NCBI GenBank assembly: GCA_964568585.1
Contig: CAZMQI010000059.1
Coordinates: forward strand, 1 to 6,346
DNA from: RGZA01 sp964568585
GTDB taxonomy: Bacteria > Pseudomonadota > Alphaproteobacteria > UBA9219 > RGZA01
Reading direction: 5' to 3'
Length of the DNA stretch: 6,346 bases
Shown here: piece after piece, positions 1-5,007 of the stretch
How positions within the stretch are numbered: the first letter of the stretch is position 1
Layout: each line of letters starts with the position of its first letter
Program-made: the position numbers and the translations under genes
Notes under the pieces: model-generated
The model's database searches: none
The model's input: only the letters and a program-made list of their open reading frames with translations
What the model was told of the DNA's origin: nothing

Positions 1-282
1 CAGCGCCATGGCTTCGGCTAAATCTTCATCCACGTTTAATAAACGGGCAATGGTGCGCGCGATTTGTGCGACTTCCATGGAATGGGTTAAACGTGTTCTA
101 AAAAAATCCCCTTCGCTTTCGATAAAAACCTGCGTTTTATTACGCAGACGGCGAAACGCGCTAGAATGGATAATGCGGTCGCGGTCACGCTGGAACGGCC
201 CACGGGTAGGGCTTGGGCTTTCGGCTATCAGGCGTCCACGGCTTTTCGAAGGAAGGGTGGCAAAAGGGGCTAAATCAGGCAT
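1..282 (-). CDS. dgt: dGTPase-like HD-domain nucleotide hydrolase, N-terminal part (truncated by window edge)
   Basis: Reading the minus strand from the ATG at 282 gives 94 open codons that leave the window at base 1. The protein carries the N-terminal hallmark of deoxyguanosinetriphosphate triphosphohydrolase-like proteins: SPTRGPFQRDRDRIIHSSAF at residues 24-43, then RRLRNKTQVF (44-53) and RTRLTHSMEVAQIARTIARL (62-81). His67 in the LTHS motif is the expected first metal ligand of the HD domain; the later HD pair lies beyond the edge. The family hydrolyses dNTPs to the deoxynucleoside and triphosphate in the cytoplasm, helping control dNTP pools. No good Shine-Dalgarno precedes the ATG, so the start rests on family length and alignment. 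It is divergent from fumC with a 129-bp spacer. Family assignment is secure; substrate preference for dGTP over other dNTPs cannot be told. Confidence 0.93.
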   Translation of the reverse strand, partial: MPDLAPFATLPSKSRGRLIAESPSPTRGPFQRDRDRIIHSSAFRRLRNKTQVFIESEGDFFRTRLTHSMEVAQIARTIARLLNVDEDLAEAMAL

Positions 283-411
283 GTGAAATGTTTACTCTAA
301 CCGCCGGAAAAATCACCAAAAAACGTTATGTTGCCAATAAAAATTAAACTGGTATTTTGCTTGCTAAAGAAGCACTTCGTTTCACCCTCATCCCTTAATA
401 AAGGTTATTCC
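283..411. promoter_or_regulatory. Divergent dgt/fumC intergenic region with candidate fumC promoter
   Basis: This 129-bp spacer must contain the start signals of both divergent genes. For fumC the best sigma70-like pair I see is TTGCCA (331-336) with TATTTT (353-358) and a 16-bp spacer. On the minus strand TTGGCA, overlapping the same site, followed 17 bp later by GATTTT, is a weak candidate for dgt. A purine-rich AAGG at 401-404, seven bases before the ATG at 412, is the likely fumC ribosome binding site. The promoter boxes are weak matches and are inference only. Confidence 0.35.
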
Positions 412-1830
412 ATGTCCGCTGTTGCCGCTTCCACAATAAATGCATCCGTCCGCTCTGAAACCGATAGCTTCGGTCCGATTGATGTAGCTTCCGACAAATA
501 TTGGGGCGCGCAAACACAACGCAGTTTGCAGAATTTTAAAATCGGCGGACAACGTATGCCAGAAGCACTTATCCGCGCATTCGGCATTTTGAAAAAAGCC
601 GCAGCAGAAACCAACATGGAATTGGGCGTGCTGGACAAAGCATTATGCGATGGCATCTGCAAAGCAGCCGATGAAGTCATTAGCGGCAAATTGGAAGGTC
701 ACTTCCCATTGGTGGTGTGGCAAACAGGTTCAGGCACCCAAACCAATATGAATGTGAACGAAGTGATTTCCAACCGCGCCATTGAAATTATGGGCGGCGT
801 GGTGGGCAGCAAAAAGCCGGTTCACCCAAACGACCATGTGAATATGGGCCAATCATCGAATGATAGCTTCCCAACCGCGATGCACATTGCTGCAGTCCAA
901 GAAATCGTGAATTCACTCATCCCTGCCCTTACCCATATGCATGGCGCTTTGGACAAAAAAGCCAAGCAATTCGCCAATATCGTAAAAATTGGTCGTACCC
1001 ATTTACAGGATGCTACGCCGGTAACACTTGGTCAGGAATTCTCCGGCTATGCAATGCAGGTACAGCTTGCCATTCAACGCGCGAAGGAATGTCTGGTACG
1101 TATTTATCCATTAGCCCAAGGGGGCACCGCCGTAGGCACGGGATTGAATTGCAAAAAAGGTTTTGCTGAATTATTTGCAAAAAAAGTTGCCGCGATGACT
1201 GGCCAGCCTTTCATCACTGCCGCCAATAAATTCGAAGCGATGGCCGCGCATGATGCGATGGTCGAAGCATCCGGCGTCATGAACACCATCGCCGTATCCT
1301 TCATGAAAATCGCCAACGACATACGTTTGCTGGGTTCGGGCCCACGTTGCGGTATTGGTGAAATCTCGTTGCCGGAAAACGAACCTGGCTCATCCATCAT
1401 GCCGGGTAAAGTGAACCCGACCCAATCGGAAGCGATGACCATGGTCTGCGCGCAAGTCATGGGCAACCATGTGGCAGTCAGCATTGGCGGTTCCAACGGC
1501 CATTTTGAATTGAACGTATTTAAGCCGGTTATCATTCACAATTTGCTGCAATCCATTCGCTTATTGGCGGACAGCGCGAACAGCTTCACCGATAATTGTG
1601 TTGTTGGCATCACCGCGAACGAAGAACGCATCAAGAAGATTGTGAATGAAAGCTTGATGCTGGTTACCGCACTTAACCCACATATCGGTTACGATAACGC
1701 CGCCAAGATTGCCAAGAAGGCCCATGCCGAAGGCAAGACATTGAAGGAAGTTACGTTGGAACTTGGCCTGCTCACTTCAGAAAAGTTTGATGAAGTAGTT
1801 CGTCCGGAACAAATGGTTGGCGAAAAGTAA
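412..1830 (+). CDS. fumC: Class II fumarate hydratase (fumarase C)
   Basis: Complete 472-aa protein, close to the 467 aa of E. coli FumC. It catalyses reversible hydration of fumarate to L-malate in the TCA cycle as a cytoplasmic, iron-independent homotetramer. All signatures of the family are present in order: GSGTQTNMNVNEVI, HPNDHVN, the SSND motif, GRTHLQDATP with His197 (equivalent of E. coli His188), and the superfamily signature GSSIMPGKVNPTQ with Ser327 (equivalent of Ser318) on the catalytic loop. The C-terminal TALNPHIGYDNAAKIAKKAH is also typical. The frame is open upstream to 328, but the ATG at 412 has AAGG seven bases before it and gives the family-like N-terminus, so I chose it. 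The stop is followed six bases later by a hairpin repeat that could also act as a 3' end structure. No defects are seen. Confidence 0.98.
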   Translation: MSAVAASTINASVRSETDSFGPIDVASDKYWGAQTQRSLQNFKIGGQRMPEALIRAFGILKKAAAETNMELGVLDKALCDGICKAADEVISGKLEGHFPLVVWQTGSGTQTNMNVNEVISNRAIEIMGGVVGSKKPVHPNDHVNMGQSSNDSFPTAMHIAAVQEIVNSLIPALTHMHGALDKKAKQFANIVKIGRTHLQDATPVTLGQEFSGYAMQVQLAIQRAKECLVRIYPLAQGGTAVGTGLNCKKGFAELFAKKVAAMTGQPFITAANKFEAMAAHDAMVEASGVMNTIAVSFMKIANDIRLLGSGPRCGIGEISLPENEPGSSIMPGKVNPTQSEAMTMVCAQVMGNHVAVSIGGSNGHFELNVFKPVIIHNLLQSIRLLADSANSFTDNCVVGITANEERIKKIVNESLMLVTALNPHIGYDNAAKIAKKAHAEGKTLKEVTLELGLLTSEKFDEVVRPEQMVGEK

Positions 1831-1835
1831 TTATT

Positions 1836-1870
1836 CACGAACATTCCGGCGAAAGCCGGAATCCCATTTG
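1836..1870 (+). repeat. REP-like hairpin repeat, copy 1 (left inverted copy flanking the GIY-YIG gene)
   Basis: A 35-bp unit whose core is a perfect 8-bp stem, ATTCCGGC (1843-1850) and GCCGGAAT (1855-1862), closed by a GAAA tetraloop. Outside the stem are CACGAAC on the left and CCCATTTG on the right. The whole unit recurs inverted at 2182-2216 with 32 of 35 matching bases. It begins five bases after the fumC stop. It has no U-tract, so it is a poor intrinsic terminator by itself but could stabilise the fumC mRNA 3' end. Translated in the fumC-overlapping frame it is open (FRRKPES), a pattern I recall for dispersed proteobacterial palindromes. Confidence 0.88.
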
Positions 1871-1882
1871 GTAATAGCCATA

Positions 1883-2179
1883 ATGACAACCAAGCAGGTA
1901 TTTGTGTATATCGTTACAGATAAGCCATATGGAACACTATATATTGGCCAAACAAACAATCTGGCCAGACGGATGCATGAGCACAAACAAGGCTTGATTG
2001 AAGGGTTTACAAAAAAATATGGCCTCAAAAATCTTGTATATTATGAAACATACGATAATCCATCAGAAGGATTCACGAGAGAACGCCAAATGAAAGAATG
2101 GAAGCGTCAATGGAAGATTGACCTAATCCATCACATGAACCGTGATTGGAAAGATTTAAGTGAAGCCCTCAATAATTAA
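1883..2179 (+). CDS. Single-domain GIY-YIG nuclease family protein (UPF0213/YhbQ-like)
   Basis: A 98-aa protein that is essentially one GIY-YIG domain. The motif halves are VYI (residues 8-10) and GTLYIG (17-22), followed by LARRMHEHK (27-35, with the conserved Arg and His), GFTKKYG (41-47), LVYYE (51-55) and the metal-binding Glu67 in TRERQMKEWKR, ending with WKIDLI and DWKDL. All expected catalytic residues are present, so it is probably an active metal-dependent endonuclease; the target of these stand-alone proteins is not established. The ATG at 1883 gives the usual family N-terminus, although the frame is open upstream into fumC (ATG at 1817) through the repeat. No clear Shine-Dalgarno is seen. 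The gene is boxed by inverted 35-bp hairpin repeats, 12 bp before its start and 2 bp after its stop. Its GC (91 of 240 bases at 1921-2160, about 38%) is well below that of fumC. This suggests a mobile or acquired unit. Confidence 0.93.
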   Translation: MTTKQVFVYIVTDKPYGTLYIGQTNNLARRMHEHKQGLIEGFTKKYGLKNLVYYETYDNPSEGFTRERQMKEWKRQWKIDLIHHMNRDWKDLSEALNN

Positions 2180-2181
2180 AT

Positions 2182-2216
2182 CAAATGGGATACCGGCTTG
2201 CGCCGGTATGTTCGTG
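2182..2216 (-). repeat. REP-like hairpin repeat, copy 2 (right inverted copy)
   Basis: Read on the minus strand this matches copy 1 at 32 of 35 bases. The stem on the plus strand is ATACCGGC (2190-2197) and GCCGGTAT (2202-2209), 8 bp perfect. Two of the three differences are a paired change, T-A to A-T, so the stem is preserved. The third lies in the loop and turns GAAA into GCAA on the minus strand, which is still a GNRA tetraloop. It begins two bases after the GIY-YIG stop and ends five bases before the RHH start codon. Confidence 0.88.
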
Positions 2217-2221
2217 TTCTG

Positions 2222-2425
2222 ATGCGCCTTAAAAAACATTCCCTTACGCTGCGCGGTCACCGAACCAGCATCAGCTTGGAGGAAATTTTCTGGGCGCAAT
2301 TGCAATCAATTGCCAGGAAGCAAAACCGTTCTGTTCAGGAACTCATTGAAAGCATCGATAAAACCCGTGCTGGAAATCTATCAAGCGCGATACGCGTGTT
2401 TATTGTTACCGAGCTAATGAAGTAA
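2222..2425 (+). CDS. Ribbon-helix-helix (RHH_4-type) small DNA-binding protein
   Basis: A 67-aa protein with the RHH_4 pattern: a basic beta strand KKHSLTLRGHRTSISLEEIFW (4-24), a helix containing LQSIARKQNRSVQELIESID (29-48), and the closing NLSSAIRVFIVTEL (54-67 region). These are small predicted dimeric DNA-binding proteins of Alphaproteobacteria; the target is unknown. As I recall, such genes often sit just downstream of fumC in this class, so the fumC-RHH order is probably ancestral and the GIY-YIG unit lies between them. The ATG at 2222 gives the family N-terminus; a TTG at 2198 would start inside the repeat. There is no Shine-Dalgarno, because the hairpin of repeat copy 2 occupies that place. 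Its stop directly abuts the stop of the convergent DUF1192 gene. Confidence 0.85.
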   Translation: MRLKKHSLTLRGHRTSISLEEIFWAQLQSIARKQNRSVQELIESIDKTRAGNLSSAIRVFIVTELMK

Positions 2426-2608
2426 TCAGGACTTGAAGAACGCACTCGCGGCAGATTTATGCGATTGTTTGCGCGCGATTTCTTCACGCACCCGCGCGAT
2501 TTCGCTTTCCAGCATAGCGATGTATTCTTCCAAATCTCCGACCGAAATGGATGACAGATCCTTTGGTTTTGGCTTTTGTTTACGGGGCTCGAAGTCTTCT
2601 AAATCCAT
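2426..2608 (-). CDS. DUF1192 family small protein
   Basis: A 60-aa protein with the arrangement of DUF1192: an acidic and then Lys/Pro-rich N-terminus (MDLEDFEPRKQKPKPKDL), then SSISVGDLEEYIAMLESEI and VREEIARKQSHKSAASAFFK. Residues 22-48 are predicted to form an amphipathic coiled coil. The function of the family is unknown to me. The frame is open upstream to 2638, but the ATG at 2608 matches the family start and has ATAGGTT upstream (about 2612-2618) as a weak ribosome binding site. The TGA at 2428-2426 immediately follows the TAA of the convergent RHH gene with no intervening base. It is divergent from the GGDEF-like gene across a 56-bp spacer. Confidence 0.82.
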   Translation of the reverse strand: MDLEDFEPRKQKPKPKDLSSISVGDLEEYIAMLESEIARVREEIARKQSHKSAASAFFKS

Positions 2609-2664
2609 ATTTAACCTATATTTGTTAGGAGTTAGCACCTTAACCGCAAGGGATTTGCTTGTAA

Positions 2665-3183
2665 ATGAAGCTGGATAATCTAAGCCCAGAACAGCAAAAA
2701 GAATGGCAGGCGCTGCAGCGTGAGAACGATGCGTTGAAAGAAAAACTGCGCCAATTGGAAATCGCCAACGCAGGCGGCGCGACCAATATCCTCCCCCGCC
2801 CTGAATTCATCCGTGAAATCGCGCGCCTTGTTGCCCATGACGAACGTTATGGCGGCATCTCCAGCCTTTTGGTGCTCAGTTTTAACGGCTTGCTCGAACA
2901 AAAACAAAATCTTGGTGATAAAACTTATAGTGCAATCATGATTGCCGTTTCGGACTGTATCCTTGGCCATGTTCGCGCCTGCGATCTGGTCGGACGTACA
3001 GGCAGCAATGATTTCAGCATCATGTTGACGCGCTGTAACATCGTTGATGCGGAGAAGAAAGCACAAACGCTTGCAAATGCCATCAAGACGAAACTGGACC
3101 CCCTGCTCCAAGGCAAGGTCGCAATTGATATGAGTTATACGGTGAGTATTTTGAACAGCCGCGATGACGCGAAAAAAACTTAA
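2665..3183 (+). CDS. Degenerate, C-terminally short GGDEF-like protein
   Basis: A 172-aa protein. Residues 5-35 are a charged predicted coiled coil (PEQQKEWQALQRENDALKEK). From about residue 43 it follows the GGDEF fold: LPRPEFIREIARLVAHDERY, then SSLLVLSFNGL (66-76), then VRACDLVGRTGSNDFSIML (about 102-120). The signature RxGGDEF is replaced by RTGSNDF (111-117), and the upstream D-x-x-K-x-x-N-D nucleotide and metal site reads NGLLEQKQN. The usual C-terminal segment after the SxG strand is missing. I infer no diguanylate cyclase activity; a structural, c-di-GMP-related or protein-binding role is possible. The ATG follows an in-frame TAA directly, and AAGGGA at 2648-2653 is a loosely spaced (11-base) Shine-Dalgarno. 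Its stop overlaps the stop of the convergent DUF465 gene. Confidence 0.75.
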   Translation: MKLDNLSPEQQKEWQALQRENDALKEKLRQLEIANAGGATNILPRPEFIREIARLVAHDERYGGISSLLVLSFNGLLEQKQNLGDKTYSAIMIAVSDCILGHVRACDLVGRTGSNDFSIMLTRCNIVDAEKKAQTLANAIKTKLDPLLQGKVAIDMSYTVSILNSRDDAKKT

Positions 3184-3380
3184 GCGATAATATCGGGAAT
3201 AAGCATTCCTTCAATTTTCACAATATCGTCCTTCAATTGCAGCTTGCGCTTTTTCAAGCGGCGCATTTGTAACTCGTCACGCGGATAAGCTTCTTCGAGC
3301 CGCGTAAGAATATCGTCGAGATCGCGATGCTCCTGCTTTAAAGCTGAAAGCTTGTCACGCAATTGGTGTAAGTGGTCCAT
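3180..3380 (-). CDS. DUF465 (YdcH-like) small protein, first copy
   Basis: A 66-aa protein of the DUF465/YdcH type: LKQEHRDLDDILTRLEEAYP (14-33), then DELQMRRLKKRKLQLKDDI (35-53). This is the usual His-x-x-Leu-Asp helix followed by the basic L-K-K-x-K-L-x-L-K-D-x-I helix, so a small helical hairpin or coiled coil. The family function is not established. Start choice is uncertain: the ATG at 3380 fits the family, but AAGG upstream is 14 bases away and is better spaced for the TTG at 3386. An upstream ATG at 3410 has no ribosome binding site. The TAA stop (3182-3180) shares bases with the TAA of the GGDEF-like gene in the palindrome TTAA. Confidence 0.85.
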   Translation of the reverse strand: MDHLHQLRDKLSALKQEHRDLDDILTRLEEAYPRDELQMRRLKKRKLQLKDDIVKIEGMLIPDIIA

Positions 3381-3552
3381 AAGCAAAGAACTAGCCTTAA
3401 TCCTCAGCAAAGAGGGGGTGAAGGGAGGGCAATATAACGCTTTAGGCCGTCAAAATACATAAAATTCTTAAAGATTTGGTAAGGGCTGGCATGGCTAAAT
3501 TATTGGCTAAATTCCTACCGTTTTTGCAGCGTATACCCCCAGAGTATCTCAC
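3381..3552. promoter_or_regulatory. Divergent DUF465/pfk intergenic region with 12-bp-spaced direct repeat
   Basis: This 172-bp spacer separates the minus-strand DUF465 gene from pfk. It contains two direct copies of TGGCTAAATT at 3492-3501 and 3504-3513, offset by 12 bp, about 40-60 bp before the pfk ATG. A possible pfk -35/-10 pair is TTGGTA (3476-3481) with ATTATT (3499-3504), 17 bp apart. A TATACC at 3532-3537 is an alternative -10 without a good -35. The pfk ATG has only a weak AGAG (3541-3544) as ribosome binding site. The repeat could be an operator; this is inference. Confidence 0.3.
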
Positions 3553-4653
3553 ATGGCTGATGCACCCAAACAAACAACCAAGAAACTGGGCCTTTTAACC
3601 AGTGGCGGCGATTGCGCTGGCTTAAACGCCGTTATCCGCGCGGTTGTTACCCATGCCATCCGCCATTACGGGTGGGAAGTTATTGGCATCGCCGAAGGCA
3701 CACATGGCCTTATCTACAGCCCGCCGCATACCGTTCCCCTAACGCTTGATAAGATGGATTCTGAACTGCTGCGTCGTGGCGGAACGATTCTGGGCACCAC
3801 GAATAAGGGCGACCCGTTCGCCTTCCCTACCCCATCCGGTGGCAAAGTGGATTTATCCAACGACATTCTGAAGGGTTTTAAAAACCTTGGCCTTGATATG
3901 CTGATTGGCGTTGGTGGCGATGGCAGTCTTAGCATTCTTAAGCGTCTAGCAGATAAGGGCGGCATCAAACTGATTGGCATTCCTAAAACGATTGATAACG
4001 ATGTCGGCGCAACGGAAATGTCGGTCGGGTTTTCAACTGCTGTTGATATTGCAACCGAAGCCTTGGATCGCTTACAGCCAACTGCCGCAAGCCATAACCG
4101 CGTGATGGTGTTGGAAGTCATGGGACGCGACGCCGGACATATCGCGCTTAATTCCGGAATTGCCGGCGGTGCCGACGTGATTTTGATGCCAGAAATTCCA
4201 TACGACATCGACAAGGTCGTGGAGCATATCAACACTATTCGCAAGAATGGCCGCAACTTCTCCCTCGTCATCGTATCTGAAGCCGTGACTACCAAAGCAG
4301 GTAAGAAAATCAGCAAGGTTTACTCTGACCAGCAGAAACGTTTGGGCGGTATCGGCGATTATATCGGCCAACAAATCGCCGAAAAATGCCAAGCAGAAGT
4401 GCGTGTTACCGTACTTGGCCACGTACAGCGTGGCGGGCAGCCCAGCGCGCAAGACCGCGTCGTTGCATCCGCCATGGGCGTTCATGCTGTTGAATGTTTG
4501 GCGCAAGGCAAACATGACCGCATGGTGTGTTGGCGTTATCGCCGCGTGGAAGATGTGCCCCTCGCCGAAGCGATTGCAACATACCGCGATGTTGAATTGG
4601 ATGGCCCGCTGGTTGCAACCGCGCGCGCACTAGGCATCTGCCTCGGTGATTAA
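3553..4653 (+). CDS. pfkA: 6-phosphofructokinase (ATP/PPi mixed group, GGDGS + PKTIDND type)
   Basis: Complete 366-aa phosphofructokinase that phosphorylates fructose 6-phosphate to fructose 1,6-bisphosphate in the cytoplasm. Visible motifs in order: LTSGGDCAGLNAVIR (about 15-29), the GGDGS loop (121-125), PKTIDND (144-150) with catalytic base Asp148, RVMVLEVMGRDAGHIAL (from 183) with Met190 and Arg192 for sugar-phosphate binding, IVSEAV, and LGHVQRGGQPSAQDR (288-302) with His290 and Arg293. At the phosphoryl-donor discriminating sites it has Gly124 (the ATP-type residue, equivalent of E. coli Gly104) but Lys145 (equivalent of Gly124, usual in PPi-type and group III enzymes). This combination is known from ATP-dependent actinobacterial and trypanosomal enzymes, so ATP is more likely, but PPi cannot be excluded. 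It is longer than E. coli PfkA (320 aa), consistent with the group III family. No frameshift is seen. Confidence 0.96.
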   Translation: MADAPKQTTKKLGLLTSGGDCAGLNAVIRAVVTHAIRHYGWEVIGIAEGTHGLIYSPPHTVPLTLDKMDSELLRRGGTILGTTNKGDPFAFPTPSGGKVDLSNDILKGFKNLGLDMLIGVGGDGSLSILKRLADKGGIKLIGIPKTIDNDVGATEMSVGFSTAVDIATEALDRLQPTAASHNRVMVLEVMGRDAGHIALNSGIAGGADVILMPEIPYDIDKVVEHINTIRKNGRNFSLVIVSEAVTTKAGKKISKVYSDQQKRLGGIGDYIGQQIAEKCQAEVRVTVLGHVQRGGQPSAQDRVVASAMGVHAVECLAQGKHDRMVCWRYRRVEDVPLAEAIATYRDVELDGPLVATARALGICLGD

Positions 4654-4661
4654 GCGGTGGA

Positions 4662-4753
4662 TTAGTTGCGGCGATTAAATTTGCTGAAAAATATACGACT
4701 CAGTTTGTATGATTAATCGGTTCCTAATTATGGAAAAAATTTCGCGCAACTAA
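4662..4753 (+). ncRNA. Candidate structured RNA after pfk (three-way-junction-like nested repeats)
   Basis: A 9-bp outer stem pairs TTAGTTGCG (4662-4670) with CGCAACTAA (4745-4753). Inside it, CGATTAA (4672-4678) pairs with TTAATCG (4713-4719) around a smaller ATACGA/TTGTAT hairpin (4693-4698 with 4705-4710, one G-U pair), and TTCC (4721-4724) pairs with GGAA (4732-4735). Together these could fold as a three-way junction in the pfk 3' UTR or in a separate small RNA. No homologous RNA family is recognised, and AT-rich DNA can give such pairings by chance. Confidence 0.3.
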
Positions 4754-4851
4754 ATTAAGATTGTATTTACTGCACTGCGTCATGATGTTCATTCCGTGAT
4801 TGAGTACATACGTGTAATCAATTGAAAAATATGGGAACAAACTACTGATTG

Positions 4852-4878
4852 CTTCGAAAATCGCACGAATTTTAGAAG
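4852..4878. repeat. Imperfect hairpin upstream of the second DUF465 promoter
   Basis: CTTC-g-AAAAT (4852-4861) pairs with ATTTT-a-GAAG (4869-4878), nine pairs with one G/A mismatch and a 7-base loop CGCACGA. It ends 17 bp before the TTGACT at 4896. It may be a binding site for a dimeric regulator or an RNA hairpin; nothing in the sequence decides. Confidence 0.35.
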
Positions 4879-4895
4879 TGAATTTTTAGTAAACA

Positions 4896-4962
4896 TTGAC
4901 TTATAAAGCGAGCCAGAATCGGCTATAGTAGATTCTAGTTACCGACAAGTTCTTTTCTTGTC
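4896..4962 (+). promoter_or_regulatory. Candidate promoter and leader hairpin for the second DUF465 gene, with two GANTC sites
   Basis: TTGACT (4896-4901) is a good -35, and TATAGT (4924-4929) a good -10, but their spacing is 22 bp; TTATAA at 4901-4906 would be 17 bp from the same -10. GAATC (4916-4920) and GATTC (4931-4935) are GANTC sequences, the CcrM methylation target in Alphaproteobacteria, bracketing the -10. A 6-bp leader hairpin GACAAG/CTTGTC (4944-4949 with 4957-4962) follows. Promoter use is inference. Confidence 0.4.
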
Positions 4963-5007
4963 TGTTGCCGAAAAGTCCAAGGAAGCAATCCAACAAAGGA
5001 GGAAATC

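Larger units (their letters stand above)
1836..2216. mobile_element. Putative mobile cassette: GIY-YIG gene bounded by inverted hairpin repeats
   Basis: Two 35-bp units at 1836-1870 and 2182-2216 are inverted relative to each other and tightly enclose one low-GC nuclease gene; little else is inside. The layout resembles REP/RAYT units, where a transposase-like gene sits between palindromic repeats, but the protein here is GIY-YIG rather than a Y1 transposase. I see no target-site duplication: the flanks read AATTATT on the left and TTCTGATG on the right. Mobility is inferred from architecture and composition only. It could instead be a stable gene with ordinary dispersed palindromes beside it. 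Confidence 0.5.
4654..5007. other. 354-bp AT-rich intergenic region with nested dyads and a promoter region
   Basis: No convincing coding region is seen here on either strand. The left part (4662-4753) holds nested inverted repeats, the centre a 24-bp imperfect dyad (ATTGA at 4799-4803 with TCAAT at 4818-4822), and 4852-4878 a hairpin. The right part contains a candidate promoter and leader for the DUF465 gene at 5008. No classical GC-rich intrinsic terminator follows pfk. Confidence 0.6.

Noticed and set aside
328..411. Upstream extension of fumC by 28 residues from ATG 328
   Set aside because: The extra residues do not resemble fumarase, and the ATG at 412 has AAGG at proper distance and gives the normal family length.
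1817..1882. Upstream start of the GIY-YIG gene inside fumC, reading through repeat copy 1
   Set aside because: The added 22 residues are translated repeat sequence, and the family starts close to the VYI motif. It remains a remote option through translational coupling.
1828..2178. TAATTATT (1828-1835) and AATAATTA (2171-2178) as possible target-site duplication or extra repeat
   Set aside because: They are inverted, AT-rich and not at equivalent positions relative to the two 35-bp repeats, so chance is the simplest explanation.
4150..4161. Perfect palindrome AATTCCGGAATT inside pfk
   Set aside because: It encodes conserved in-frame residues (LNSGIAGG region) and has no matching context elsewhere; probably coincidence.
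3714..4515. Long minus-strand open frames within pfk (and similar ones inside fumC and the Pro/Ala-rich gene)
   Set aside because: They lie opposite clearly conserved genes, show no recognisable family pattern and are by-products of the coding strand composition.
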